Below, piece after piece: positions 19,778 through 29,650 of a stretch of DNA of 64,000 bases; positions within the stretch are counted from its first letter, which is position 1; every line of letters starts with the position of its first letter. Made by a program: the position numbers and the translations under genes. Source of the DNA: Bradyrhizobium viridifuturi. GTDB lineage: Bacteria > Pseudomonadota > Alphaproteobacteria > Rhizobiales > Xanthobacteraceae. The stretch covers positions 62,001 through 126,000 of the forward strand of contig NZ_LGTB01000005.1 in assembly GCF_001238275.1 (NCBI RefSeq), written 5' to 3'. The notes beneath the pieces were generated by a model. That model was not told where the DNA came from. It did not search any database and saw only the letters and a program-made list of their open reading frames with translations.

Positions 19778-20903
19778 CACTTGTTCTCCTCTTTTTTTGG
19801 CCGCTGGCGCCCTGCCCAGGACGCTTGCGAATTCTTGCGAGGTCTTGATTGCCCGAATGCAAACCGTGCAAGATCCGCTCGATGATGACCCGGCGCATAG
19901 GTTGCGAATTTCCTATCTGGGAGGCTCCGCGGGCATGAGGACCCGACATCTCGATCACAGCACGAGGCCCATGCGGAGCGCCTTGCTCATTGACTGCAGG
20001 TACACCGCCGAACAACGCACGCTTCAGCACATGATGTGGCCTCGAGCTTTCACGGTTGAAGCACAATGTTTCGTTGTGTGCGCCGCGTTGAGGTCTCGCG
20101 GAGATGTGCTTGATCCTACGGAGGCGTCGAGAGCCACCACCTCATCGCCGCCGGATCGATCGCCATTCTTGGCATGCGCTCCGAATTGCCTGACATCTAC
20201 ATTCCCTCATCGCCCGCAATACCACAGCGTAATTCGCATATTCTCGCTCAATGCTTGGCAAGGGCGATTGCTGCCTCACCAACTGTCCTGCGGTCATTCG
20301 CCGCTTTCTGCTCGCCGAGTCTGAAACAGGGCCAATGCGTCATCTATGTGGCCGTGATCGATTCGTCCGGGAGCAACATCGGAGCGGGCTAGCCTCACGT
20401 CGCGATGGCTAGGCATAACGTGTCGCTAACCGATAACATCCAAGGGTTGATGAGGTTTCGTAAGCTTATGGTCAGAGAAGCTGATTAGTCTATCTCGAGG
20501 CACTGCAATCGCGCTGCGGTTGGCGGCGCCTTTGCCACCCCTCCATGCAACTCCGAACCCCTGTTCGCTAAAAGTCGCTAGCGAGCTCTTGCCTTCTTTC
20601 GATGCCGATGGCGCCTTCCGGACGACAAGGTCGCAACTCCGACCATGTGCAGCGAGCTCGTGTCGCCAAACCAAGCGGGCGGCTTGCTTCGCATCGAGGC
20701 TGCGCCGGCACCAGTCCGATCGTGGCATGCTGATTGCTCTAGTGAGTCCAGACGTCACTCATCTGGCTATCCTTTAGTTCTGAGCGATTCACTGCCCGGC
20801 GTCCCTCAGCTTTGGTAGCACCTCGTCTAACCGCCCACTGCATGAGAAATACCATCACCTGGATACAGGTCGCACGGCAAACAAGAATCCGATAACCCGA
20901 GCC
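19778..20903. other. no supported gene
   Basis: About 1.1 kb with long but unconvincing open frames on both strands. No transposase, effector or regulator motif was recognised. Confidence 0.45.
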
Positions 20904-20990
20904 ATGAAGGAAGACTTCGAGCTTATGAACGATACGATGCATCCGGAGAACACCCGCTCCCCGCGGACCAGTGCGGCACGTGGTCCATGA
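20904..20990 (+). CDS. 28-residue peptide coupled to small membrane protein
   Basis: Very short frame (MKEDFELMNDTMHPENTRSP...), acidic at the N-terminus. Its TGA stop overlaps the next ATG (ATGA at 20987-20990), a sign of translational coupling. No family recognised; it may serve only as a leader. Confidence 0.35.
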   Translation: MKEDFELMNDTMHPENTRSPRTSAARGP

Positions 20991-21145
20991 CTCATTGGCG
21001 CACACCAAAGGTCAGGCCTTACGACGCCGATTGCCGTTGTTTGCAGGCGCAACGGCGATGGAATCTATGGCCGCTGGCCGCGCTCCTCCTGGGTGCGCTG
21101 CTCTGGGCCAGCATTTACTGGATCGTCGCAGCGGTCTTCTCATGA
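20987..21145 (+). CDS. small single-span membrane protein
   Basis: 52 residues: a basic, Cys-containing N-terminus (MTHWRTPKVRPYDADCRC...) followed by one clear membrane helix (NLWPLAALLLGALLWASIYW, about 29-48). The N-in/C-out layout is expected from the positive charges. Small proteins of this shape often assist membrane enzyme complexes, but none is adjacent. Starts in an ATGA overlap with a 28-residue upstream frame. Confidence 0.5.
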   Translation: MTHWRTPKVRPYDADCRCLQAQRRWNLWPLAALLLGALLWASIYWIVAAVFS

Positions 21146-21535
21146 GCCAAAGAAGCCCGCGGAACTGACAAATCACAAGTAAAGCTACGTCGGATGGCAC
21201 GCGCGCACCTCCCGACCTCGGCGATCCGATGGTAAGCCAGGAATATCCCCACCGTCAGTTGGAAGCGGACACTTCTTTCACAGGTCCGCTTTGTGCGTCG
21301 GCGCGGCTAGCAGAACATGAATTCGTAACTGAGGCAGCAACACGCCTCCAGCATACCATGCCGAACCAGCTTGGAGGTCACTCAATGTGCCTCAAAGCCG
21401 CAAAGCCTATCGTGGACCAAAACGCCAAATCCAGCGCTACTTGCTTGGATGCGCCGATTGCCGAGTGACATTTGCTCCGCGATCGGCGCTGCGGCCGTCC
21501 AGCTGAGGCACGGCTTATCGAGGCCCGGCAAAGCC
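21146..21535. other. no supported gene
   Basis: About 390 bases without a recognisable frame or signal. Confidence 0.45.
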
Positions 21536-21766
21536 CTACAGCTCTCGCTCTGACCATGTTTCATCCTCACTTCTGTGCGTCTGCCACTCTTGGGCACGCC
21601 GAGCCAGCTTATCGTACTCGATCGCAACGTTAAGAAGCCTGTCTCTGGGTTTACCATAAGCGAGTCCTTCCGCCTTTCTTCGTGTTGCTTCCGCGCGGCT
21701 TCGCCAGTGGTCGGGCTGGTAGAGTTTACTTTTCGGATTCATGCCGTGAGCATGCAATTTGGACAT
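21536..21766 (-). CDS. small hypothetical protein (MNPKSKLYQPDHW type)
   Basis: About 76 residues; the well-formed part is MNPKSKLYQPDHWRSRAEATRRKAEGLAYGKPRDRLLNVAIEYDKLARRAQEWQ, a basic, mostly helical sequence with coding-like codon use. Small proteins of this pattern are frequent in bradyrhizobia and have no known function. ATG at 21766 or the internal ATG at 21739 could be the start. Confidence 0.6.
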   Translation of the reverse strand: MSKLHAHGMNPKSKLYQPDHWRSRAEATRRKAEGLAYGKPRDRLLNVAIEYDKLARRAQEWQTHRSEDETWSEREL

Positions 21767-21874
21767 CAAAGAAATGCGACACCGGCGCTCCGTATAATCA
21801 CCTAAGGGCTGGCGGCCACCAAAGCGCCATTTGCCACCGTAAGAGGTGTCGGTCGATTTGATTCAAGAAGGGAC

Positions 21875-21905
21875 TTGAATCGCACGCAGCGTCAGATTGT
21901 ACGAT
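21875..21905 (+). promoter_or_regulatory. MerR/NolA-type promoter box, copy 1
   Basis: TTGAAT, 19-base spacer containing ACGCAGCGTCAGATTG, then TACGAT. Overlong 19-base spacer with a central dyad, as in MerR-family promoters. Same 31-bp pattern as the nolA promoter (62955-62985). The next plus-strand frame is at 21969. Confidence 0.65.
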
Positions 21906-21968
21906 CCTGGACAAGTCGGGACCGCATCCGACAATCCAGACGCTTCCTGCGGACAATGAGAATAGCGA

Positions 21969-22235
21969 ATGTGTCAAACATCTAAACTCATCTGGCGAGA
22001 GTCGCTCGGGATCACACGCTTCGGCAGATACGTACCTGCGCACGCGTTATCCAAGGCTACCTCGGCCGGTACCGGAAGAGATCGAGCCCTTCGATATTTC
22101 TACAGAAGGCGCTCTCATCCCGATGGCCGTCTCCGGATTAATGTGGAGCGCAGGCCGACTACACTAAAGATGACCTGGAGGCGTCTCATCTGGATTCGCT
22201 ACGCAGGATCAATTGCGTCATTAACTATGGTTTGA
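21969..22235 (+). CDS. doubtful 88-residue ORF downstream of NolA-type box
   Basis: First ATG frame after the MerR-type box at 21875-21905. The product (MCQTSKLIWRESLGITRFG...) is basic and has no recognisable family or ribosome site. I list it only because of the promoter in front; the transcript may instead run on to the secreted-protein gene at 22527. Confidence 0.25.
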   Translation: MCQTSKLIWRESLGITRFGRYVPAHALSKATSAGTGRDRALRYFYRRRSHPDGRLRINVERRPTTLKMTWRRLIWIRYAGSIASLTMV

Positions 22236-22526
22236 GCGCACCTGGCTTTTGCTCATCTCATGCCTCGATAAGGCCGGCACCAGGCCGCAGGACGTGTTCG
22301 ATCCCGTATCGCGCCGACCGTGGCAGCAACTATTGGCCGTGAGGTGGGCTGTGCTCAAGCACCTCAACGTGCCACGCCGAGTACTTCAAGACATCCAGGC
22401 ATACCAGAGTCGGCGACACGGAACTCGCAGGCATTGCACCTGGCGCTACACGTCTATTGGCCGACGGACAGACCATCTTGCGCTTCGCTCAAAACATCGC
22501 AGATCTACCAACCTTAAGGAATGACA

Positions 22527-22822
22527 TGACTCAAGACCAAGGGGCCGGTTTGGCTTCGCTCCTCAAATCCTGCCGCGCCATCGCTCTAGCTGCCGCAGTG
22601 ATTGCTGTAATCCCGTGGCAGGTCAACGCGCGAGATCAAGCTCCGACTCCCGAGGAGAGACAGGCGTGTATGGAGGACGTGTTCCGCCTTTGCAGCAATC
22701 ACATACCGAGCCACGTCGCTATCCTTGCTTGCCTCAGATCCAAGTACGCCAGCCTCAGCCAGCAATGCCGTTACGTGATCTCCTCGCGAGATACGGGCAA
22801 GAACGGCGGCATCTCGAAGTAG
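22527..22822 (+). CDS. small secreted cysteine-rich protein
   Basis: 98 residues from the ATG at 22527, which is preceded by AAGGA. A signal peptide is evident (SCRAIALAAAVIAVIPWQVNA, about 14-34). The mature part has paired Cys motifs (ACMEDVFRLC, ILACLRSKYASLSQQC), the short Cys-rich repeat found in many periplasmic bradyrhizobial proteins. No catalytic motif. Role unknown. It precedes the acyl-CoA carboxylase genes on the same strand with a 140-base gap. Confidence 0.7.
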
Positions 22823-22964
22823 AGGGTCGGGTGGCCTGTTCGCCCGCCTCACGTTCCGAGATAGCCCACCTAGCACGCAGGACGTTCACACGACGTCGGC
22901 TGGAGGCAACAAGCACGGTCACTCACGACGGTTTGGTCCCCTTCATGCTTATTTGGATAGGCAA

Positions 22965-24434
22965 ATGTCACAATTGCCCTTCGATACCGTACTGATCGCC
23001 AACAGGGGCGAGATAGCCGCCCGCATCGTCAAAACGTTACGTAAACTTGGCCTCCGTTCTGCAGTTGCCTATCACGAAATAGACGCGAGAACACCCGCCG
23101 TCTCCATGGCCGACCTGGCCATTCAGATCAGCGGCAACACGCCGATCGCAAGTTATCTCGATACTAGGCAGATCATCGCGGCCGCCGACCAGGCGCGCGC
23201 CGGCGCGCTGCATCCCGGTTATGGGCTGCTTTCCGAAAATGCGGAGTTCGCCAGAGCCGTGACAGACACCGGCATTGCGTTCATCGGTCCTCTTCCGGAT
23301 ACTATCGAACTGATGGGGGACAAGATCCGCGCACGCAATTTCGTTCAGTCCAACGGTTTTCCGGTCGCCCCCTGCGTCATCGAAGAAGATGATCCGGCGA
23401 CATTTGCCTCCAGAGCGCAGGCCATGGGAGCTCCTCTGCTCGTGAAGCCATCGGCTGGGGGCGGCGGTAAGGGCATGCGGATTGTACGCGACCTTAATAC
23501 CTTGGAGGCAGCCATCGAGCAGGCGCGCAGTGAAGCGGGCCGTTACTTTGGAGATGCCCGACTCTACGCCGAACGACATCTCGAATACCCACGACACATC
23601 GAAGTACAGGTGCTCGGTGATTGCTTAGGAAACGTCGTGCATCTGTACGAGCGCGAGTGTTCCGTGCAGCGCCGCTTCCAAAAGATTATCGAGGAAACGC
23701 CCTCGCCTGCGCTATCCCAAGAATTGCGGGCTCGAATTTGCGATACGGCGGTTCGCATCGCTCGTGCAGCGAACTACCGGAATGCAGGAACGGTCGAATT
23801 TCTCTTGAGCGGAGACGATTTCTACTTCCTTGAAATGAATACACGACTTCAGGTCGAGCATCCGGTCACCGAGATGATTACTGGCGTCGATCTGGTGGCG
23901 GAACAGATCTATGCGGCAGCGGGCCGCGAACTTGCATTCTCCCAGTCCGATATCGTTTCGAACGGCCATGCAATCGAGCTCCGGCTGTACGCTGAGGCTC
24001 CTGAACGCGGATACGCTCCTACCACCGGAAAAGTACTTCTTCTCGAGTATCCCAATGACGTACGGATCGACAGCGGCATCATGCAAGGCCAGCACATCAC
24101 GCCGGCGTTCGATCCGATGCTCGCCAAGATCATCGTGCATTCATCAAGCCGCATGGAATCTGCTCTGAAAGCCCATCGTGCAGTCCGCGAATTGGTTTTG
24201 CTGGGGTGCGAGACCAATGCGAACTTGCTCGCCCGGATCGTTTCCGACGAGGCATTTCTCGGCGGTCACTTCCACGTCGGATACCTTGAACAAAACCCGC
24301 ATCTCGCAGCGGGCAATTTTTCTGCCGGAATGTCTGCGTTCCTCGCATCCGCCGCTCTCCTGACGAGGCCGGTCCGCGACTCGGCAGATGCCGTGCCAGA
24401 GCTTCATTCAGCGCTCGGCAATTGGAGAAACTGA
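22965..24434 (+). CDS. acyl-CoA carboxylase, biotin carboxylase subunit
   Basis: About 489 residues of biotin carboxylase. The N-terminus is VLIANRGEIAARIVKTLRKLG; the ATP-grasp glycine loop is KPSAGGGGKGMR; and FLEMNTRLQVEHPVTEMI carries the catalytic Glu/Arg region. It uses ATP and bicarbonate to carboxylate biotin. ATG at 22965 chosen. The usual alpha subunit of methylcrotonyl- or propionyl-CoA carboxylase is a fusion of this domain with a biotin carrier; here the carrier follows in another frame after a stop, so either the genes are naturally split or a 1-base indel separates them near 24430. Confidence 0.92.
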   Translation: MSQLPFDTVLIANRGEIAARIVKTLRKLGLRSAVAYHEIDARTPAVSMADLAIQISGNTPIASYLDTRQIIAAADQARAGALHPGYGLLSENAEFARAVTDTGIAFIGPLPDTIELMGDKIRARNFVQSNGFPVAPCVIEEDDPATFASRAQAMGAPLLVKPSAGGGGKGMRIVRDLNTLEAAIEQARSEAGRYFGDARLYAERHLEYPRHIEVQVLGDCLGNVVHLYERECSVQRRFQKIIEETPSPALSQELRARICDTAVRIARAANYRNAGTVEFLLSGDDFYFLEMNTRLQVEHPVTEMITGVDLVAEQIYAAAGRELAFSQSDIVSNGHAIELRLYAEAPERGYAPTTGKVLLLEYPNDVRIDSGIMQGQHITPAFDPMLAKIIVHSSSRMESALKAHRAVRELVLLGCETNANLLARIVSDEAFLGGHFHVGYLEQNPHLAAGNFSAGMSAFLASAALLTRPVRDSADAVPELHSALGNWRN

Positions 24435-24435
24435 A

Positions 24436-24939
24436 GTGTATCACTCGTTCGAGGTTGACGGCGTAGATCATACATTGTGGCTTTCGGCCAGCCGGCATGG
24501 CTACCGCCTTCATTTGCGAGACGAGGTGATTGCGCCCGTCGCATTCACCGAGCGCAGCGACAGCAGCGGTATCCTGACCATTGCCGGGCAGAGCGAACCC
24601 GTCAGGTTCGTGATCGACGGGGAGCTCATTCACCTCCATATCCGCGGCAGAACGCGTACTTTGCGCTACATCGATCCGCTAGGGGCCTACGCTGCTGGGA
24701 ATGACGGGACTTGTCCCCTCGTAGCCCGAGCGCCAATGCCTGGGAGGGTTGTCGCGATTACAGTTTCGCCTGGTGACTCAGTCTCGGCGGGGACGGCGCT
24801 AATGATGATTGAAAGCATGAAGCTGGAAACGATCATACGATCACCCCAGGACGGCATCGTCGAGCGGATTCACGTCAAGGAGAACGAGAGCTTCGAGCAC
24901 GACGCCGTACTCGTAACGCTGTCTAAAGAAGGGTTCTGA
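24436..24939 (+). CDS. biotin carboxyl carrier protein/domain of acyl-CoA carboxylase
   Basis: 167 residues from the GTG at 24436, two bases after the biotin carboxylase stop, with GGAG eight bases before. The C-terminal 70 residues are a biotinyl domain: ARAPMPGRVVAITVSPGDSV and MIESMKLETIIRSP, where the Lys of ESMKLE is biotinylated. The N-terminal half resembles the linker of fused alpha subunits (MccA/PccA). It may be the second half of a single MccA-type protein split by an indel. Followed one base later by the carboxyltransferase. Confidence 0.88.
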   Translation: MYHSFEVDGVDHTLWLSASRHGYRLHLRDEVIAPVAFTERSDSSGILTIAGQSEPVRFVIDGELIHLHIRGRTRTLRYIDPLGAYAAGNDGTCPLVARAPMPGRVVAITVSPGDSVSAGTALMMIESMKLETIIRSPQDGIVERIHVKENESFEHDAVLVTLSKEGF

Positions 24940-24940
24940 A

Positions 24941-26549
24941 ATGCAGCGGATCGGTTCTGCGGCGGATGTCGATTCGCAGGAGTTTCGTCGCAACGACCTC
25001 CACAACAGACAACTGGCTGCCGAATTGAAGGAGCGCCAACGCTTGGCCCGGTTCGACAGACCTGAGAAAGACATCGAGCGGCTGCGTCGGCAGAACAAGC
25101 TGTTTGTTCGCAACCGCATCGCAGCCTTGCTGGATCCGGAAACTCCTTTCCTGGAGCTTTCCACGCTGGCTGCCAACAAGGCTTACAACGGAGAGGTTCC
25201 GGGTGCCGCGCAGGTGGTCGGCATCGGCATCGTTGCGGGTCGAGAAGTGATTGTTCACGCTGACGATTCCAGCGTGAAGAGCGGCGCATGGTATCCACTC
25301 TCGGTCAAGAAGATCGTGCGGGCCTTGGACATAGCCATCGAAAACCGTCTGCCGGTGGTTCATCTATGCGACTGCGCCGGCGGTTTTCTGCCTTTGCAGG
25401 CGGAGTTCTTTGCTGATCGATACCATGCGGGTCGAATTCTGCGCAATCAGTCGATACTCTCGAGGATGGGAGTACCGCAGGTCGCCATCGTCATGGGCCA
25501 GTGCACTGCGGCAGGGGCCTATGTCCCCGCGCTTAGCGAATACAACATTGTGGTCGAAGGCACGGGAGCCATTTTTCTTGGCGGCCCTCCGGTCGTGAAG
25601 GCTGCCACTGGCGAACAAGTCTCCGCCCAAGAGCTCGGCGGTGCCCTCATGCATACGAGCGTGTCGGGCACCAGTGACTATTTCGCAACTTCCGAGCTCC
25701 ACGCAATCGCGATTGCGCGCAACGTTGTCGCGCGCTTCCATCAACCGGCGAAAACCTGCATCGATCGCGTAGCGCCCGAGCCGCCCGCCTATGATGCATC
25801 CGAACTCTACGGCATCATTCCAGAGGACGCGCGAGCGCAGTTCGACATGCGGGAGATCATCGCTCGTCTGGTCGATGGCAGTCGATTTGATGAGTACCAG
25901 CCGCGTTATGCGACATCACTCGTGTGCGGCTTTGCCCGGCTCTATGGATATCAAGTCGGGATTGTTGCCAATAACGGCGTTTTTGTTCGGCGACAGTGCG
26001 CTAAAGGGTGCTCATTTCATTCAAATATGCGACAAAAACCGAACGCCCCTGCTCTTCCTGCAGAACGTCACAGGCTTTATGGTTGGCCGCGAATATGAGC
26101 GCCGTGGGATCACCAAGGACGGCGCAAAGCTGATCATGACTGTGTCCAGCGCGTCAGTCCCGAAGTTTACGATCATTTGCAACAGCTCTCATGGCGCAGG
26201 CACTTACGCCATGTCGGGACGCGCGTTTGATCCTCGGTTTGTGTTCAGCTGGCCGAACTCTCAGATTTCCGCGATGGGCGCCGAGCAGGCCGCCGGCGTT
26301 CTCACCCACGTCAAGGCGAGACAATTGGCCCGCAACGGAGGGCGGCTCTCTGAGCAGGAACTGGCAGGCATTCGCGAACCGGTTCTTGAAGAATATCGCG
26401 AGCGATCAAGCGCCTATTATGCAACGTCCGAGCTCTGGGACGACGGCATTCTTGATCCTGTCGATACCAGGACCGCCCTTGCAATCGCGTTGAGTGCTTC
26501 ACTCAACGCACCGATCGACGCGCCGCAGTACGGCGTGTTCCGAATGTAA
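24941..26549 (+). pseudogene. acyl-CoA carboxylase carboxyltransferase (beta) subunit, one frameshift
   Basis: About 535 residues once joined, close to methylcrotonyl-CoA carboxylase beta. Motifs include GQCTAAGAYVPALSEYNIVVEGTGAIFLGGPPVVKAATGEQVSAQELGGA for the first crotonase fold and LFLQNVTGFMVGREYERRGITKDGAK for the second. The frame breaks at a run of five T (25980-25984): removing one T gives NNGVLFGDSALKGAHFIQ, the normal sequence. The lesion may be a sequencing error. It transfers CO2 from carboxybiotin to an acyl-CoA; similarity favours a branched substrate such as methylcrotonyl-CoA, but this is inference. Confidence 0.88.
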
Positions 26550-26905
26550 GGCAGGACCGAGCACTTAGGCGCTGACCCAAGCCGGACCGGGAGCTCTCCG
26601 TTGCGGTAGGATGCTTCCGGTTTCGCCGTATGCACGTTGATTTGCAGTCTGGCGAGTGGCTTGTAGAGGCAGATCAGCACTGCTCCGCCCAAAGCACGTG
26701 AGAAGCGACTACAACCGACAGGACAGCGGTGCCGACAAGCCGCAAGATTTTTCCACGTTTCCGGGCGCTTCGGCTGAATCCTCGTGATCAAGAAGTCGCC
26801 GCTAAGGCACATGCGCGGCAGTAGACCTCGCCATCTTTGCTGGCGCAGCAACTGCACTGCTCTCATCGGTCGGCGATCTCTTGACGGCATTACGACATGA
26901 AGAGC
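26550..26905. other. no supported gene
   Basis: About 350 bases between the carboxylase and a NolA-type box. The minus-strand frame 26417-27049 has no recognisable domain and overlaps the carboxylase end. Confidence 0.45.
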
Positions 26906-26936
26906 TTGACCCTCACGTAGCGTCAGGTTGTAGCCT
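26906..26936 (+). promoter_or_regulatory. MerR/NolA-type promoter box, copy 2
   Basis: TTGACC, 19-base spacer with CACGTAGCGTCAGGTTG, then TAGCCT. The most divergent of six copies in its -35 but identical in spacing. It lies about 170 bases upstream of the trpD-like gene on the same strand. Confidence 0.6.
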
Positions 26937-27104
26937 TGCCAAAATGGCGGTGCCCTACCCAACCGATCACTCAAACGTCGACCTTCGGCCGTGCCGCCGA
27001 TGGGCTTGATAGCTTCATCAAGATAGCCCGTGCCGCGTCTCTTCAACAAAAGCCTCCGATGAAGCGGGACTCATCAGATTCGGTCAAATGAACGTGTAAA
27101 GTCG

Positions 27105-28118
27105 ATGGAAACGCTGAAATCAATTATTGGTAAAGTTGCCACCGGCGCCACTCTGACGCGCGAGGAAACTGCGTCAGCATTCGACGGCCTGATGTCGGGT
27201 CATGCGACTCCGTCGCAGATCGGCGGCTTGTTGATGGGTTTGCGAGTCAGGGGCGAGACGATCGAAGAAGTCACCGGAGCGGTCTCCGCGGTACGCGAGA
27301 GAATGCCGCGGGTCGAGGTCGCATGCAATCCGATCAATATCGCTAGTACGAGCGATAACGTTGCGTATTCGGCCAACGTGATGACGTGCGCCTCATTTAT
27401 CGTCGCCGGAGCCGACGTTCCTGTTGCCAGACATGCCAACAGCGATACATCTTCGGGTCCTAGCACCGCGCAACTATTGGCGCATCTCGGGGTCAACGTC
27501 GACCTCAAGCCTGAGGCCGTTGCGCGCTGTGTGCATGAAGCCGGAATCGGCTTCTCATTTGCGTCAGCCCATTATCCGGCGATGCAGCGCGTCGGCCAGA
27601 TCCGCACCGCACTTGGGACCCACACCATCCTTAACCTCATCGGGCCCCTGTCCAATCCGACCAGGGTCAAGCGGCAGATCGTTGGGATATTCGCTCGCGA
27701 ATGGGTTCAGCCTCTGGCTTACGTGCTGAAGAACCTTGGCGCCGAATCGGCATGGGTGGTTCATGGCTCTAACGGGCTGGGCGAGGTTACCCTCACCGGG
27801 CCGACCTTTGTTGCTGCGCTTGAGGCCGGCACAGTGCGCACCTTCGAAGTGACACCGGAACAAGCCGGGCTTGCCCGCTGCGACAAGGAGACGCTGGAGA
27901 GCGGCGAAGCGAAGGACAATGCCGTCGCCTTGCAAAACGTGCTCGACGGCATTCCGGGTCGATTTCGCGACGCTGCAATTTTGAATGCGGCGGCGACATT
28001 GATCGTGGCCGGCCGCGTCGAGACGCTGCAGGAGGGCGTCGCACTTGCACAACATGCGCTTGACAGTGGCAGCGCAGCCGTTCGACTGAAACGCTTGATT
28101 GCAGTGTCAAACACGTAA
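27105..28118 (+). CDS. anthranilate phosphoribosyltransferase (TrpD)-like protein with lost catalytic motifs
   Basis: 337 residues, full TrpD length and clearly related throughout (e.g. [54 protein letters not shown]). But the PRPP-binding GTGGDG is replaced by ASTSDN (80-85), KHGNRALSSRSG by [12 protein letters not shown] (109-120), and the metal-binding Asp-Glu pair (DGLDE) by NGLGE (223-227). The frame is intact, so this is not simple decay. It is unlikely to make phosphoribosyl-anthranilate; a new substrate or binding role is inferred. A NolA-type promoter lies 170 bases upstream. It has no trp neighbours. Confidence 0.85.
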   Translation: METLKSIIGKVATGATLTREETASAFDGLMSGHATPSQIGGLLMGLRVRGETIEEVTGAVSAVRERMPRVEVACNPINIASTSDNVAYSANVMTCASFIVAGADVPVARHANSDTSSGPSTAQLLAHLGVNVDLKPEAVARCVHEAGIGFSFASAHYPAMQRVGQIRTALGTHTILNLIGPLSNPTRVKRQIVGIFAREWVQPLAYVLKNLGAESAWVVHGSNGLGEVTLTGPTFVAALEAGTVRTFEVTPEQAGLARCDKETLESGEAKDNAVALQNVLDGIPGRFRDAAILNAAATLIVAGRVETLQEGVALAQHALDSGSAAVRLKRLIAVSNT

Positions 28119-28364
28119 CAGGGGCCGGAACATGGTCCCGAGGAAGCCGATTCTGACAAGCGGCTATGCAATAGCAGCTGCGACTGCGCGCCTATTCCTT
28201 CGAAATTTCGATGAGCATGTGCCGCGTGCGCGCGCCGTTCAAAGCAGTCCTCGTTAAGAACGCGGTACGAGAGCCATCCCTGTTCATGGGCGAGAGTCTG
28301 CTCCAGCCCCTACTGCCGAGATACAGACCCGCGGCATGCGCTGCGTTCCAAAGGAGACAGTCAG

Positions 28365-28550
28365 ATGATGTCATCACAGAAGTTGGAGGCACTCGGATCC
28401 ATCGCAATGATAGAACACATCATCCGAAAGTTTCGTGAATTGATCGACACGGATTGCTCGATCCCGCCCGAATTGCGAGGTTCGCTGCACGCGACGCTCG
28501 ATGTGCATCTTCTGGATGCAAAAAAGCGTGTTCTCTTACGCGTACATTGA
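28365..28550 (+). CDS. small hypothetical protein
   Basis: 61 residues, MMSSQKLEALGSIAMIEHIIRKFRELIDTDCSIPPELRGSLHATLDVHLLDAKKRVLLRVH. AAGGAGA precedes the ATG with suitable spacing. Probably helical with a hydrophobic core; no family recognised. Lies between the TrpD-like and flavin reductase genes on the same strand. Confidence 0.55.
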   Translation: MMSSQKLEALGSIAMIEHIIRKFRELIDTDCSIPPELRGSLHATLDVHLLDAKKRVLLRVH

Positions 28551-28733
28551 GCGCTAACCTTGGGCAGCACTCCGGTCGTCGCGCGGAGGACATCAAGGTC
28601 GTGTTCGGTCTCATCATTGCCCTCTAGACACGCGATTTTCCGAGACTGCGCGCCCAATTGCGGCCGCGAGATGAATCCGAGCCTGCCCAAGCTAACGGAG
28701 CATCAGAGTGGGGTATAACCGCAAAGGCAGATC

Positions 28734-29279
28734 ATGACACACTGGTCATCCCCCGCAATTGGGAACATGCCGTCTATCCAGCCGGCCGATTTCCGTCAGG
28801 CTATGCGATATCTGGCAAGCGGTGTCGCCATCGTGACGACCGGAACGGCCGGCGGACGACGTGGACTGACGGTGAGTTCTGTGACGTCCATCTGCATGGA
28901 ACCGCCGTGCTTGCTCGTTGGCATCAACGCCCAATCTGAAGCGCATGACGCGATCCTCGCTAGCGGCAGTTTTGCAATCAATCTTCTCCACAGTGACCAG
29001 GAGGACCTGGCCCTGCGTTTTGGCGGTCAGGAGGGAGTAAAAGGTGTTCATCGCTTCGGCACGGCTTCCTGGACTCAGGGCGTGGTCAACGTGCCGCTAT
29101 TGTCCAACGCACTTTGCGCGATCGAATGCGTTCTCTATGACCACAAGATCATTGGCACACATAGGATCTTTATCGGACGAATTGTCGCAGCTCGGGCTGG
29201 CCATGGCAATCCATTGATCAACTTCCAGGGCGCGCTTCGAACCTTGCCCGTTGCCAAGTTCTGCGCAGAATGCCGTTAG
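28734..29279 (+). CDS. flavin reductase-like protein (FMN-binding split barrel)
   Basis: 181 residues of the flavin reductase family: FRQAMRYLASGVAIVTTGTAGGRRGLTVSSVTSICMEPPCLLVGIN (about 20-65) is the FMN-binding start, and GSFAINLL and GVHRFG follow. Such proteins reduce FMN/FAD with NAD(P)H to feed a two-component monooxygenase. No partner monooxygenase is adjacent; the closest flavoenzyme is the N-monooxygenase at 12.5 kb, which reduces its own flavin. ATG at 28734 gives the expected length. Confidence 0.88.
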   Translation: MTHWSSPAIGNMPSIQPADFRQAMRYLASGVAIVTTGTAGGRRGLTVSSVTSICMEPPCLLVGINAQSEAHDAILASGSFAINLLHSDQEDLALRFGGQEGVKGVHRFGTASWTQGVVNVPLLSNALCAIECVLYDHKIIGTHRIFIGRIVAARAGHGNPLINFQGALRTLPVAKFCAECR

Positions 29280-29650
29280 AATGGAATACGCGTTGACCGG
29301 ACGACTGGTACTGGAGCGATCCTTATCGAAAAATCATCCGGGCAGCTCGTGGACGACTTTGGTTCTTACGGGCTCACCTCGCGTTGAAAAGCGCGCGTAG
29401 CTCACGACTGATTAGACCATCCGACCGCACACTGGACCGGCATAGCCCCGACATAAACTACCAGCTTTGGTAGCTCAGTTCTCCTCGGCAGGCGCGTAGT
29501 GTCGCGGCAGGATCATCGTTTAAAGGCACACTGCGTCACAATAGCCAGCCAACCTAAGATCTTCGTGCTCAATCCGGAAGCGAGCAAGCGGGTCGTACCA
29601 TGGGCTTGCGCGAGTGATGAAAGTTGAGACTCGAGGGGCATCCGACAAAT
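29280..29650. other. no supported gene
   Basis: About 370 bases between the flavin reductase and the M20 gene, no coding frame or clear terminator. Confidence 0.45.

Noticed and set aside
19665..20324. 219-codon plus-strand ORF
   Set aside because: No motif, poor composition, and it overlaps the better-supported minus-strand 56-residue gene.
22934..22950. TTGGTCCCCTTCATGCT as a sigma-54 promoter for the biotin carboxylase gene
   Set aside because: Spacing fits but -12 is ATGC, it lies only about 15 bases before the ATG and no NifA site is nearby.
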